This document shows, piece after piece, positions 55,497 through 64,000 of a DNA stretch of 64,000 nt (its first letter is position 1; each line of letters begins with the position of its first letter). The notes under the pieces were generated by a model. That model had not been told where the DNA came from. It did not search any database and saw only the letters and a program-made list of their open reading frames with translations. A program made the translations under genes and the position numbers. This DNA is from Bacillus sp. P14.5 (GTDB lineage: Bacteria; Bacillota; Bacilli; Bacillales; Bacillaceae_B): positions 62,001-126,000 of the forward strand of contig NZ_NIJF01000083.1 in NCBI RefSeq assembly GCF_003316765.1, given 5' to 3'.

Positions 55497-55744
55497 TATT
55501 CCTTACCTCCTTTTGAAACACTTACCATTTATATACCACACTTTCCGTTGTTTATCTTTTTATAGTTATTTTATTCCTTATTTAATTATACAGGCTCAAT
55601 CAAGAACATGCTCTCTTTAGCATCATAAGGCAGAAAACAACTAAAAAACAATCTATTTTCTGTGGCAAATCCACTTTGAGATGTGAATTTATCCGCCGAA
55701 CATGTTATAATCTCTTAGATATGATTGATGGAGGTAATTACTAA

Positions 55745-57343
55745 ATGATTCAAGTATCAGATGTAAGTCTGCGTTTTGGTGATCGTAAATTATTTGAAGA
55801 TGTAAATATAAAATTCACTGCTGGAAACTGTTACGGCCTTATCGGTGCGAACGGTGCAGGTAAATCCACTTTCCTTAAGATCCTTTCCGGAGAAATCGAA
55901 TCTCAAACCGGCAATGTGTCCATGACACCTGGAGAGCGGATGGCTGTCCTGAAACAGAACCACTTTGAGTACGAAGAACATGAAGTATTGAAAGTTGTCA
56001 TCATGGGTCATACCCGCCTGTATGAAGTGATGCAGGAAAAAGACGCTATCTATATGAAGGCCGACTTCTCTGATGAAGACGGCATGAGGGCAGCAGAACT
56101 TGAAGGCGAATTCGCTGAATTGAACGGCTGGGAAGCAGAATCAGAAGCCGCAATTCTTCTTAAGGGACTTGGAATCAGCGAGGACCTTCACACGAAGAAA
56201 ATGGAAGATTTAAATGGCGGCGACAAAGTAAAGGTATTGCTTGCTCAGGCGCTGTTTGGAAAACCGGAAGTCCTTCTTCTGGATGAGCCTACTAACCATT
56301 TGGACATCGCTGCCATTCAATGGCTTGAGGAATTCCTGATCAACTTCGAGAACACAGTTATCGTCGTATCCCATGACCGTCACTTCTTAAATAAAGTTTG
56401 TACCCATATTGCCGACCTTGATTTTGGAAAAATCCAAGTCTATGTCGGAAACTATGATTTCTGGTATGAGTCCAGCCAGCTGGCTACAAGAATGGCTTCA
56501 GACCAGAATAAAAAGAAAGAAGAAAAAATCAAAGAACTGCAAGCGTTCATCGCGCGTTTCAGTGCGAACGCTTCAAAATCTAAACAAGCTACTTCCCGTA
56601 AGAAGCTGCTGGATAAAATCACACTTGATGATATCAGACCGTCATCACGTAAGTACCCTTACGTACACTTCAAACCAGAGCGCGAAATTGGGAACGACCT
56701 TTTGAGGGTCGAAGGTATCTCTAAAACGATTGATGGCGTTAAAGTATTGGATAACGTAAGCTTCATCATGAATAAAGACGATAAAATTGCTTTGGTCGGC
56801 AGTGATGAAATCGCGAAAACGACCCTGTTCAAAATTCTTGCTGGCGAAATGGAGCCGGACAGCGGTACCTTTAAATGGGGAGTTACGACTTCTCAGGCCT
56901 ATTTCCCTAAAGATAACTCGGACTATTTCGAAGGCAGTGAGCCCAATCTTGTCGAGTGGCTGAGACAGTACTCTCCTAACGATCAAAGTGAATCCTTCCT
57001 GCGAGGTTTCCTGGGCAGAATGCTCTTCTCTGGAGAAGAAGTCATGAAAAAACCAAGCGTTCTTTCCGGTGGAGAAAAAGTTCGCTGCATGCTATCGAAA
57101 ATGATGCTGAGTGAAGCCAACGTTCTTCTTCTGGATGAACCGACGAACCACTTGGACCTGGAGTCCATCACAGCGCTGAACAATGGCCTTGAGAACTTTA
57201 AAGGTTCCATGATTTTCTCTTCTCATGACCATCAATTCATACAAACAATCGCTAACCGCATCATCAAGCTCGACTCTGAAGGAATCATCGACAAACAGAT
57301 GACTTATGATGAGTTCCTTGAAGCTACAGCGGTTAAAAATTAA
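55745..57343 (+). CDS. ABC-F family ATPase (YkpA-like)
   Basis: 532 residues, two ABC domains and no membrane part. NBD1: Walker A 'GLIGANGAGKSTFLKIL', signature 'DLNGGDKVKVLLAQAL', Walker B 'VLLLDEPTNHLDIAAI'. Linker with P-site tRNA-interaction-motif-like basic coiled coil (about 245-300). NBD2: degenerate Walker A 'ALVGSDEIAKTTLFKIL' (no Gly-Lys-Ser/Thr consensus spacing), signature 'VLSGGEKVRCML', Walker B 'VLLLDEPTNHLDLESI'. ABC-F proteins act on ribosomal E-site/exit states; this is a housekeeping type rather than a known resistance type. GGAGG before the ATG. Confidence 0.9.
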   Translation: MIQVSDVSLRFGDRKLFEDVNIKFTAGNCYGLIGANGAGKSTFLKILSGEIESQTGNVSMTPGERMAVLKQNHFEYEEHEVLKVVIMGHTRLYEVMQEKDAIYMKADFSDEDGMRAAELEGEFAELNGWEAESEAAILLKGLGISEDLHTKKMEDLNGGDKVKVLLAQALFGKPEVLLLDEPTNHLDIAAIQWLEEFLINFENTVIVVSHDRHFLNKVCTHIADLDFGKIQVYVGNYDFWYESSQLATRMASDQNKKKEEKIKELQAFIARFSANASKSKQATSRKKLLDKITLDDIRPSSRKYPYVHFKPEREIGNDLLRVEGISKTIDGVKVLDNVSFIMNKDDKIALVGSDEIAKTTLFKILAGEMEPDSGTFKWGVTTSQAYFPKDNSDYFEGSEPNLVEWLRQYSPNDQSESFLRGFLGRMLFSGEEVMKKPSVLSGGEKVRCMLSKMMLSEANVLLLDEPTNHLDLESITALNNGLENFKGSMIFSSHDHQFIQTIANRIIKLDSEGIIDKQMTYDEFLEATAVKN

Positions 57344-57358
57344 CGTTTATTTTCTTTA

Positions 57359-57391
57359 AAAAACAGCCTTTTTCTGAAGGCTGTTTTTTTT
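57359..57391 (+). terminator. Terminator of the ABC-F gene
   Basis: AAAACAGCCTT / AAGGCTGTTTTTTTT. Confidence 0.9.
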
Positions 57392-57526
57392 GCAGGGGAA
57401 AACTGATAGCGGAATCAATCTGATAAAAGTTGATTTATGATCTACCCAAAAGCACTTATGTACCATTATTTTTGATGAAAATTCAGGCTTTCCCCTGGAG
57501 GGCAAATATATTATACAGTAATATTC

Positions 57527-57569
57527 AAAAGGCAGAATGGCTCACTACATAGAGCTATTCTGCCTTTTT
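57527..57569. terminator. AAAGGCAG-type hairpin
   Basis: AAAAGGCAGAATGGCTC / GAGCTATTCTGCCTTTTT; outer stem as at 34903 and 40889. Confidence 0.8.
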
Positions 57570-57589
57570 AACTTCAGATTTATAAGAAG

Positions 57590-57860
57590 TGTTGATTTTC
57601 GCTCCAGGTGCACGACTCCTAGGATCGGGCGACCGGCCACCTCGGCTTCCCCTGTAAAAAAGTCCAAAGTTACGCGCACCTTGGCAACCCTGGGCATTTT
57701 AGGTACCGCTCCCGTCTGAAGTTCTTACCACCTCGGTCACCCGGGCATTTTCCGGGCCGCTCCCGTCCGAAGTTCTTGCCACCTCAGTCACCCGGGCATT
57801 TTTCGGGGCGCCATCGTCCAAAATTCCCGATACCTCGGTCACCCTGGGCCGACATTTTAG
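57590..57860. repeat. Family B piece followed by a four-unit 51-base array
   Basis: 57590-57660 is family B ('TTTTCGCTCCAGGTGCACGA', 'GGCCACCTCGGCTTCC'). From there GGGCATTTT/GGGCCGACATTTT landmarks start at 57692, 57743, 57794 and 57846 (spacing 51, 51, 52), with CCCGG...CCGGG inverted repeats and GAAGTTCTT(A/G)CCACCTC. No gene in 57344-58034. Confidence 0.85.
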
Positions 57861-57993
57861 AAATCAGCAGACTTTCAAGCCCCCCTTGGAGGCTGTTTTT
57901 CTAAAAGCCAGCTTTTGAATTACCATAAGCACTTCTGTTCATATATTTTCAGTAAAAATTCAAGGGTTTCATTTTTTTCTACTTAAAACTATT

Positions 57994-58028
57994 AAAGGCA
58001 CGCCCTTACATTCCCGGGCGTGCCTTTT
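57994..58028. terminator. Terminator of recQ
   Basis: AAAGGCACGCCC / GGGCGTGCCTTTT. Confidence 0.88.
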
Positions 58029-58034
58029 AACCAT

Positions 58035-60145
58035 CTATTTAACTGCCATGACACGTTCATGAAGAAAAACTTTTATTTGAAAATAACTGATATCATCAGG
58101 AAGCTCTTCCTTGATCGGCTTTAACTTTTCGCCTCCTGTTTTTTCCACTGCCAGTTCAATCATTTTCCGCTCTTCGTCCGAGAGGAACGCTTCTGTGTTT
58201 ACTTCCATTCCTTCTTCAAAGCATTGGAGGATATGATTTTCAACAGTGGTTAAAGACAGATTCCGTTCTTTAGCTATTTCCTGGAGCATGAGACCTTCTT
58301 TATACAACTTGTAAGTTATTAAGCTGGATGGCTCGTCCTCTTTTTATTTCCTGGATCCGACTGGGCGTTTTCTTCTTTATACTGAGATATCGCTTGCAGA
58401 AACTGCGAACCGTATTTTTCACTTTTGTGTGCCCCCACACCTTTTACATCGAGAAATGCGGTACTATCCACAGGCAGCTTGCTGCACATATCCCTGAGCG
58501 TCTGATCCGAGAAAATGACAAATGGAGGAACTCCTTCTGAATCTGCCAATTCTTTTCGTATTGCTCTTAGGATTTCGAAAAGCTCATCGTCTTCTACAGC
58601 ATGAGAAACTTTGCCGGCTTTCATTGTCTCTTTTCGCAGCACTTTTTCTTTTCCCTGAAGAACATTCTTACCTCTTTCATTAACCCTCAGCACAGGAAAA
58701 GTTCCACTCACAACCGTGATGTATTCTTCCGAAATCAAAAAATCGATGAACAGGCTGATTTCTTTTTGTTTTTGCTCTTTCATCAATCCATATGTGGATA
58801 GTTTTTCAAAACCGAATTCTTTGATTTTTTTATTCTTAGAGCCTGCAAGGACTTGGCTGACCAGCGAATTTCCGAATCTCTCCCCCATCCGAATCATGCA
58901 GGAAAGCACCATCTGTGTCTCCTTTGTCACATCTATCGCCTGACGGTCGTCTGTACAATTGCTGCATTTTCCGCATGGAGCAGCATCATCACCAAAGTAA
59001 TGAAGAATAAATTCCTGCAGGCAGCCTTCTGTATGGCAGTAATCCACCATCTGCCTAAGCTTCAGAAGTTCTTGTGTATGCCTTGCGGGGTCCTGGGAAT
59101 TCTGCGAAATCAGGAATCTCTGAATTTGTACGTCTTGAGGGGAATATAGGACAACACATTCACTTTCTCCGCCGTCACGGCCGGCTCTTCCAGCCTCCTG
59201 GTAATAGCTTTCCATATTTTTCGGCAGTTGATGATGGAGGACATATCTGACATTTGATTTATTAATCCCCATCCCGAAGGCGTTGGTTGCGACTATCACT
59301 TGCAGGTTATCCTTCAAGAACTCTTCCTGCATCTCGTTACGCTGAACATCACTCATGCCTCCATGATACTTGCCGACCGAGAAGCCCTGCTTGTTCAGTT
59401 TATTATATAAAGAATCCACTTCTTTTCTGGTTGCAGCGTATATGATTCCCGATTCATTCTTATTTGCTTTTACATAGTTCATAGCGTACTGGCTGCGGTC
59501 CTGTCCTTTGATGACTTTAAAAGAAAGATTTTCCCTTGCAAATCCAGTGATATAGGTATTCTCCTTTTCAATTTCAAGGGAAGAACAAATATCATTCTGA
59601 ACTTGAGGTGTTGCTGTTGCGGTTAAGGCCAGAACGACTGGATTGCTGGGCAGTCCCTTCAAAAGGTCCTTGATTTTAAGATAGCTTGGACGGAAATCAT
59701 GGCCCCATTGAGATATACAGTGTGCCTCATCTACCGCCACCAAAGGAATAGGAAGGTTTCGGAGGTACTGCACGAAATAGGGAGATTCCAGCCTTTCCGG
59801 CGCAATATAGACCAGCTTATATACTCCTAGTTCGGCCTCGCTCAATCTTCTTTCAATCTCAGCATGGGTCAGGGAACTGTTTATAAACGTGGCAGGGATG
59901 CCCGTCTGGTTTAAGGCATCCACTTGATCCTTCATCAAAGAAATCAAAGGAGAAACGACAAGCGTGATTCCTTCCAGGAGCAGCGCAGGGATTTGGTAGC
60001 AAATGGACTTCCCTCCACCAGTAGGCATAATTCCGGCTGTATTATGGCCAAACAAGACACTCTGGATAATCTCATCCTGCCCCGGCCTGAAATTTTCATA
60101 TCCGAAATATTCTTTCAGGTAATTTTTAGCATGGTAAATATTCAT
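58035..60145 (-). CDS. recQ: RecQ-family DNA helicase, frameshifted at 58341-58345
   Basis: About 703 residues joined. SF2 motifs: 'FRPGQDEIIQSVL', Walker A 'GIMPTGGGKSICYQIPAL', 'DEAHCISQWGHDFRPSY', 'LALTATATPQVQNDI', 'GIIYAATRKEVDSLY', 'QEAGRAGRDGGESECV'; RQC zinc Cys ('CHTEGC', 'CGKCSNC'); HRDC region; C-terminal helicase HTH (HTH_40) 'YKEGLMLQEIAKERNLSLTT'. Unwinds DNA 3'-5' in recombination repair. The last part is cut off by a break in T5 (A5 on the coding strand); A6 joins 'NKKEDEPSSLITYKLYKEGL'. Single gene. Confidence 0.92.
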
Positions 60146-60552
60146 CGCTATAACTCCTTATTAAAACCAATTGCTCTGGTCCTATTCTTGTTACTTCCAT
60201 TATAAACCCCATACTCTCTGAGGTCGATGAAAGCCCACGGTTTTCACAAGGAATTTTTTCAGCCGTTGTTCCTTTTTTACTACATGAAATTTTGCTTAAA
60301 TTCGTCACCTCAAAATGCAATCCATTCTGTGGCATGCTCATTGTGATTTTATTTCTTCCCTGAAAAGAACCATTTCTACAACTCTCTTTTCGCTGCTTCA
60401 AAGGAAGGATTCCCGCTCGTGCTCACGACTCTGCAGCCTTCAGGAACTTTGTTGTAACGCTGGCTCCCCCCCAGGAGATCGCCGTTCTCAGCTATGAACT
60501 CTCCCGGTTAGAGAACACTAAGTGGAAACCAACACTCTTCAAGATAATATGG
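60146..60552. other. Gene-free region with degenerate family B sequence
   Basis: 60395-60545 has 'GGATTCCCGCTCGTGCTCAC', 'GACTCTGCAGCC' and 'ACCAACACTCTTC' in the order of family B before its hairpin. The remainder shows nothing that I can name. Confidence 0.45.
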
Positions 60553-60583
60553 AAAAGACCCATTGAATACTCAATGGGCCTTC
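60553..60583 (-). terminator. Terminator of the 56-residue protein gene
   Basis: GGCCCATTGA / TCAATGGGTCTTTT on the minus strand. Confidence 0.8.
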
Positions 60584-60598
60584 ATTCATACTGCCTTA

Positions 60599-60769
60599 TT
60601 AGAACCAGCGGAATCCCGGCTTTTCGCCTTTTTCTTTCTCTTCTTTTTCCACAGTCGCCTCTGCTTCTTCTGCAGGGATACCTCTCCAAAATACATCCCA
60701 TACATTATGTTTAGGCTTTTCTTCGGCAGCTTGAACTTCTTTTTCTATATCAACATTTTTCTTTGACAT
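60599..60769 (-). CDS. Small charged protein of unknown function
   Basis: 56 residues from ATG 60769 (AAAGGAGG 8 bases upstream). Very Lys/Glu-rich ('VQAAEEKPKHNVWDVFWRGI' then 'PAEEAEATVEKEEKEKGEKP') with an aromatic 'WDVFWRG' patch and 'GFRWF' end. I know no family for it. Good ribosome site and terminator make it a real gene. Confidence 0.65.
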   Translation of the reverse strand: MSKKNVDIEKEVQAAEEKPKHNVWDVFWRGIPAEEAEATVEKEEKEKGEKPGFRWF

Positions 60770-60875
60770 GAAAATACCTCCTTTGAATTTCTTCATGGTC
60801 TTGCCGGTAGGGAAATCGACATTACATTCTATTCAAAGAGAGGCATATCGTTTAGGCTGATTGCCTATTTTCATT

Positions 60876-61817
60876 TTAATTCCCCTTTATTTTTCCCATG
60901 AGCCTGCGCAAAACATCTTTAATGAAATCTTCATAGTTGAAATTAATGTTAATGAAATGGTTTGCTTGCGGTTCATCCTCCATGTCCCTGAAATCAGCAT
61001 AGGTAAATCCTTGAGTGAGTTCTTCGGTTGAAATCTGCACATTCTTTTGGACAATTGTTACTGTATCTGGTTTTGTTAAAAGATATAATGTATATAGATC
61101 ATGCAGAGGAACACCTTCCAAACCAGGTTGAAGTTTTTCATAAGCTTTTTGATAATATTGAAAGATGGGAAGGTATATCTCTTTAAACGGGTTCTGGCTC
61201 TTTTCAGCTAAAAGTTTGATATGTTCTTCCTTCAACTGCGCATATTGAGTAACATTGAGCGGCGCGAGATATACCGGCAGTCCTGATTCCAGAACAAAAT
61301 TCGTTGCGGTCGGATCGCCATGGAAGTTGGCTTCCGCAACAGGCGTCACATTTCCAGGCACTAAAAACGCCCCTCCCATCAAATAAACTTCTTTAATGCT
61401 GTCTTTAATAAATGGATAAAGGTTGAAGGATAAGGCCATGGAGGTATTTCTTCCAATATCTACGAAGTAAAGATCATCATTCTCTGAAATGATTTCGAGG
61501 ATATGACTGAATGGCTTAGCTTCGTAAGTGAAGGTATCGGGTATTTTAATAGGACCGATTCCCTCTTCACCATGAATTTCAGGATAATAAGGTTCATATT
61601 CTCCCGTTAATGGGCTGGAGGCACCAGTGATCACTGGTATATCTTCCCTTCCGGCCAAGTGTAAGATATACGCCGCATTCATAGTTGCGTCTTCTTTACT
61701 TACATTTCCAAAGCCAGTGACAATCGCTTTGACCTGTATCTCCGGACTGCTTAAAGCATAGATGATTGCAAAGGCATCGTCTATGCCAGGGTCTGCAAAC
61801 AAGACTACTTTTTTCAT
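60876..61817 (-). CDS. Inosine-uridine-preferring nucleoside hydrolase
   Basis: About 313 residues from ATG 61817 (GGAAGGTG upstream; upstream in-frame starts add unrelated sequence). Ca2+-site motif 'FADPGIDDAFAIIYALSSPE' near the N-terminus, 'VTGFGNVSKEDAT', 'YLMGGAFLVPGNVTPVAEAN' and 'VPLHDLYTLYLL' with the late Asp ligand. Cleaves nucleosides to base and ribose for salvage. A family C palindrome lies directly upstream, so promoter and repeat may overlap. Confidence 0.9.
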   Translation of the reverse strand: MKKVVLFADPGIDDAFAIIYALSSPEIQVKAIVTGFGNVSKEDATMNAAYILHLAGREDIPVITGASSPLTGEYEPYYPEIHGEEGIGPIKIPDTFTYEAKPFSHILEIISENDDLYFVDIGRNTSMALSFNLYPFIKDSIKEVYLMGGAFLVPGNVTPVAEANFHGDPTATNFVLESGLPVYLAPLNVTQYAQLKEEHIKLLAEKSQNPFKEIYLPIFQYYQKAYEKLQPGLEGVPLHDLYTLYLLTKPDTVTIVQKNVQISTEELTQGFTYADFRDMEDEPQANHFININFNYEDFIKDVLRRLMGKIKGN

Positions 61818-61902
61818 TGAAAACACACCTTCCGGAAAAATTCCTGACATTCCAGCATATTCAAACAGGAAGGAATTTAGCCTTGAAATTAATTGAGTCA
61901 CC

Positions 61903-61962
61903 TTACTGCTTTACAGCATTAAAAGGGACATTTCCTCTTAGTACTTTAAAGCGGTAAAGCAT
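61903..61962. repeat. 58-base palindromic repeat family C, copy 3
   Basis: 'CTGCTTTACAGCATTAAAAG' 'GGACATTTCCTCTTAGTACT' 'TTAAAGCGGTAAAG'. Located between the nucleoside hydrolase start and the ydjO terminator. Confidence 0.7.
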
Positions 61963-61972
61963 TCAACTAAAT

Positions 61973-62000
61973 AAAAAACTTCCTATTGAATAGGAAGTTG
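61973..62000 (-). terminator. Terminator of ydjO
   Basis: AACTTCCTATT / AATAGGAAGTTTTTT on the minus strand. Confidence 0.85.
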
Positions 62001-62013
62001 AATGATCACGGTA

Positions 62014-62217
62014 CTATTTAGTTGTCGGATGTGGATTATCCACAACTTGAAGAACTTCTGATGAAGGGACCATTTCGCTTTTGCAAAGCGGACAGTGAGG
62101 TGTTTCCTCACTTTTGAAGTTATCTCTCATCCAGCCTTTGCAGCCTTCAGATGAACATCTCCAAATCTTTGTATCTTCTGTTTTGATTTCTTCTTCATTT
62201 CTTCTTCCAAATGCCAT
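62014..62217 (-). CDS. ydjO: YdjO-like cold-inducible zinc-ribbon protein
   Basis: 67 residues. 'IWRCSSEGCKGWMRDNFKSE' and 'TPHCPLCKSEMV' give the C-x4-C...C-x2-C ribbon and WMRDNF motif of B. subtilis YdjO, which is cold-inducible and usually lies beside a csp gene, as here. AAAGGAGG before the ATG. Exact function unknown. Confidence 0.88.
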   Translation of the reverse strand: MAFGRRNEEEIKTEDTKIWRCSSEGCKGWMRDNFKSEETPHCPLCKSEMVPSSEVLQVVDNPHPTTK

Positions 62218-62290
62218 CGTGTCATTACCTCCTTTGATATTACAGAACCGATTTCCGGCTGATGAGAGGCCTGTTTTTAAACCGGTCTGA

Positions 62291-62330
62291 CAAGAATAGC
62301 TACCCTGTTACTGGTGGGTAGCTATTCTTT
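62291..62330 (-). terminator. Terminator/hairpin between csp and ydjO
   Basis: AAGAATAGCTACCC / GGGTAGCTATTCTT; short T-run, so ydjO may receive some read-through. Confidence 0.7.
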
Positions 62331-62349
62331 AAGCATCAACGCACTAAAA

Positions 62350-62550
62350 TTATAATTTTACAACGTTAGCTGCTTGTGGTCCGCGGTTGCCTTCAACCAC
62401 TTCGAACTCCACACGCTGACCTTCGTCAAGAGATTTGAAACCTTCACCAGTAATCGCACTGAAGTGTACGAATACGTCGTTTTCGCCTTCAACTTCGATG
62501 AATCCGAAGCCCTTTTCTGCATTAAACCATTTTACTGTACCTTGTTTCAT
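62350..62550 (-). CDS. CspA-family cold-shock protein
   Basis: 66 residues, complete five-strand OB fold: RNP1 'KGFGFIEV' and RNP2 'VFVHFSAI', ending '[10 protein letters not shown]'. Binds single-stranded RNA/DNA and melts RNA structure in the cold. TTGGAGG before the ATG. The ~170 A/T-rich bases upstream (to about 62720) fit a long cold-shock 5' leader. Which CspB/C/D paralog it is cannot be told. Confidence 0.95.
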   Translation of the reverse strand: MKQGTVKWFNAEKGFGFIEVEGENDVFVHFSAITGEGFKSLDEGQRVEFEVVEGNRGPQAANVVKL

Positions 62551-62805
62551 GAGTAGAATCCTCCAAGCAATAAAAAAATTTAATATGTTACTTTTTAAAT
62601 GTAAAAATTCACATATTATAAAAAGTACCGGCGAAGAAAGGCGATCACTCTTTATAATATGTGAATGGCTTTCGATTTTGCGGTGTTCCGTTATTAATTC
62701 TGATACACCTATTATAGTACATTAATTGATTTTGTCAAATATGTAAATGGTAATGCTTTCCGTTTTAATTTGAGCAGGAGAGCCTGAGCCGGCCCCCCTA
62801 TGACA

Positions 62806-62937
62806 CTATTTCTTGCTTCTTTTCCTGGAGGAATCCGCTCTCACTCCGCCTGGCAGTTCACTTGTTGTAGTGCCTTGGCCCTCAACCTGCGAAGATCCCA
62901 GACCCGCTTTGGATGGGTCCTGTTTTTTCTTTGCCAT
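62806..62937 (-). CDS. YuzL-like small basic protein
   Basis: 43 residues: 'MAKKKQDPSKAGLGSSQVEG' start, 'GVRADSSRKRSKK' end. The MxKxKxDPSKxG...V.G pattern is what I remember of the YuzL family of small Bacillus proteins, from memory only. GGGGTG 5-6 bases before the ATG. Overlooked easily because of its size. Confidence 0.55.
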   Translation of the reverse strand: MAKKKQDPSKAGLGSSQVEGQGTTTSELPGGVRADSSRKRSKK

Positions 62938-62986
62938 GATATCACCCCGTAAGTTAGTATGACTAAACCAACGGCATTCTATGTCT

Positions 62987-63759
62987 TTAATTTTCGATTT
63001 GGCTTTTCATCTTCCACCCATCAATAGAGAAGCCGCCCAATTTGGAAAGGACATATTTACTTAGCTTTTCATACATTTCCGTCATTTGACCTGCTTGAGA
63101 TATTTTCATCGCTTTTTGGAAAAGTTGAGAAAATTCCTCATCGGGAAATGGGTTCTTCAGGTATTTCTTAAGATACCTCTTATCATTTAAATAAGCACCT
63201 ACTTGATAGAAAGGAATCTCCTCTACTGAAAGGAACCGGCAGTATTGATCAAAAAGTATATTTAAGGAGTTTTGATAAACAAACATGATTTCTGCCTCTT
63301 CCTTTTCATGCATGTCTTGAAGGTTATCAAGGGTATCCCAAATAGAATACTTCATAAACTCCAATTCAATATCACCGATTTTATTAAAGGGTTTACCCAG
63401 CCATACACCTGCCTCTTCTTTCAGTCCTTCCACAGTTCCCTCTTTATCCCACAGGATTTCCCCTGTTGCAAACTGTACAGCTGCATGGGTTGTCCTGCTG
63501 TTATAATCCTCTTCAAAATACTTCCTTATTTGGACAGGGGGATTACAGAAATATTCAATCAAGTAACCCCCCACAATTTTGTTCCCCCTTTCCCTCCATT
63601 CCTTCCCTTCTCTAAGAATTAAATGGACATCGATATCTGAACGTGCTGAAGGGTTTCCTGTTACAAAGCTTCCGCAAACCAGTGCACCTGCAAGGTCTGA
63701 AGTATAGTGGAAATCATTCAAAAAAACCTCCAGTGCTTTCCTCCAATTTTGCATTTCCA
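62987..63759 (-). CDS. Nucleotidyltransferase-domain protein
   Basis: About 257 residues from ATG 63759 (AGGAAAG upstream). Pol-beta nucleotidyltransferase motif 'ALVCGSFVTGNPSARSDIDV' (GS...D-x-D) near residue 30, followed by a helical C-terminal region. The layout resembles aminoglycoside adenylyltransferase-like and related uncharacterised proteins of Bacillaceae. Substrate unknown. Divergent from the GerA-like gene. Confidence 0.75.
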
Positions 63760-63854
63760 TCACTGCTTTCTTTCCTGATTCCGTCAAAAATACGGTAATA
63801 ATTTCACAATTCGGGGACAAAATACTAAAAAATATAGGTTAAGGATGTTTGGGC

Positions 63855-64000
63855 ATGGTATTCAAATGGCGTGAAAAGAAAAAAGAGAAGAAGAAAAATC
63901 AATAGCCCACAGCCTAAACTTCGAAGGCTTGAAAGAAGAAATAAAAAACTCTTTGAAACAAAGTGCAGATCTCGCATTTCATGAAATTGAAAAAGAAGAA
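63855..64000 (+). CDS. Start of a GerA-family spore germination protein (partial, frameshifted)
   Basis: ATG 63855 with AAGGATG 7 bases upstream encodes 'MVFKWREKKKEKKK'. The frame stops at 63903-63905 unless A5 at 63894-63898 is read as A6; then it continues 'SIAHSLNFEGLKEEIKNSLK' 'QSADLAFHEIEKEE' to the window end. A Lys-rich start and 'L...LK.S.D...E' helix resemble the GerAA/GerKA N-terminus. Cut by the window edge, so the call is tentative. Confidence 0.4.

Overview
The window looks like a chromosome segment from a spore-forming, aerobic, probably salt-adapted Bacillaceae (moderate to low GC). The case rests on Spo0M-like, YjcZ, YhcN/YlaJ-type and GerA-like sporulation or germination genes, vegetative catalase with a PerR box, strong AGGAGG ribosome sites, a proH-proJ-proA-ordered proline operon and a CPA-type Na+/H+ antiporter. 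I cannot fix the genus; a marine Bacillus/Rossellomorea/Halobacillus-like organism is my best guess. There is no prophage, CRISPR array, rRNA or tRNA that I can see.

Layout. 1-9.5 kb: end of an OsmC-family gene, a small SET-domain protein, a VanZ-like protein, a decayed IS200/IS605-type tnpB element with its omega-RNA end, a YcgL-like nucleotidyltransferase, M20 and M24 peptidases and a CPA antiporter. 9.8-19.3 kb: a quinone oxidoreductase with an in-frame stop, Spo0M-like, threonine aldolase, an RRNPP-type regulator (HTH+TPR) followed by a secreted-peptide gene, an M29 aminopeptidase, small conserved proteins, a DUF915 hydrolase, an 8 x 52 bp tandem array and a DUF1206 membrane protein. 19.4-34 kb: HAD phosphatase, MMPL transporter, a cNMP/CBS/DUF294 protein with a DnaQ-like exonuclease, a GntR-controlled TRAP transporter with a KduD-like dehydrogenase, and proC-proB-proA. 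34-48.7 kb: LCP cell-wall ligase, PadR remnant, thioredoxin-reductase-like enzyme, methyltransferase, MsrA, catalase, YjcZ, an MFS exporter behind a leader-peptide attenuator, CvfB, a fosmidomycin-resistance-like MFS protein and an RsbR-like STAS protein. 49-64 kb: spore lipoprotein, a large membrane-anchored hydrolase, a MutS2 paralog without Smr behind a long leader with a micro-ORF and two terminators, YkvA, an ABC-F ATPase, RecQ, nucleoside hydrolase, YdjO/Csp, a nucleotidyltransferase and the start of a GerA-like gene.

Three layers stand out. (1) Regulation by small peptides: an RRNPP receptor/propeptide pair and two leader-ORF attenuators (MFS exporter; MutS2 paralog). (2) An unusual load of intergenic repeats: five unrelated tandem arrays all with a 51-53 bp period, a MITE-like family, a GC-rich family often next to a covarying terminator hairpin, and a 58 bp palindrome family. 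(3) Data quality: at least 13 gene breaks are each repaired by adding one base to a homopolymer, always in the same direction, so most 'pseudogenes' here are probably consensus errors. I label such genes CDS and say where the break is.
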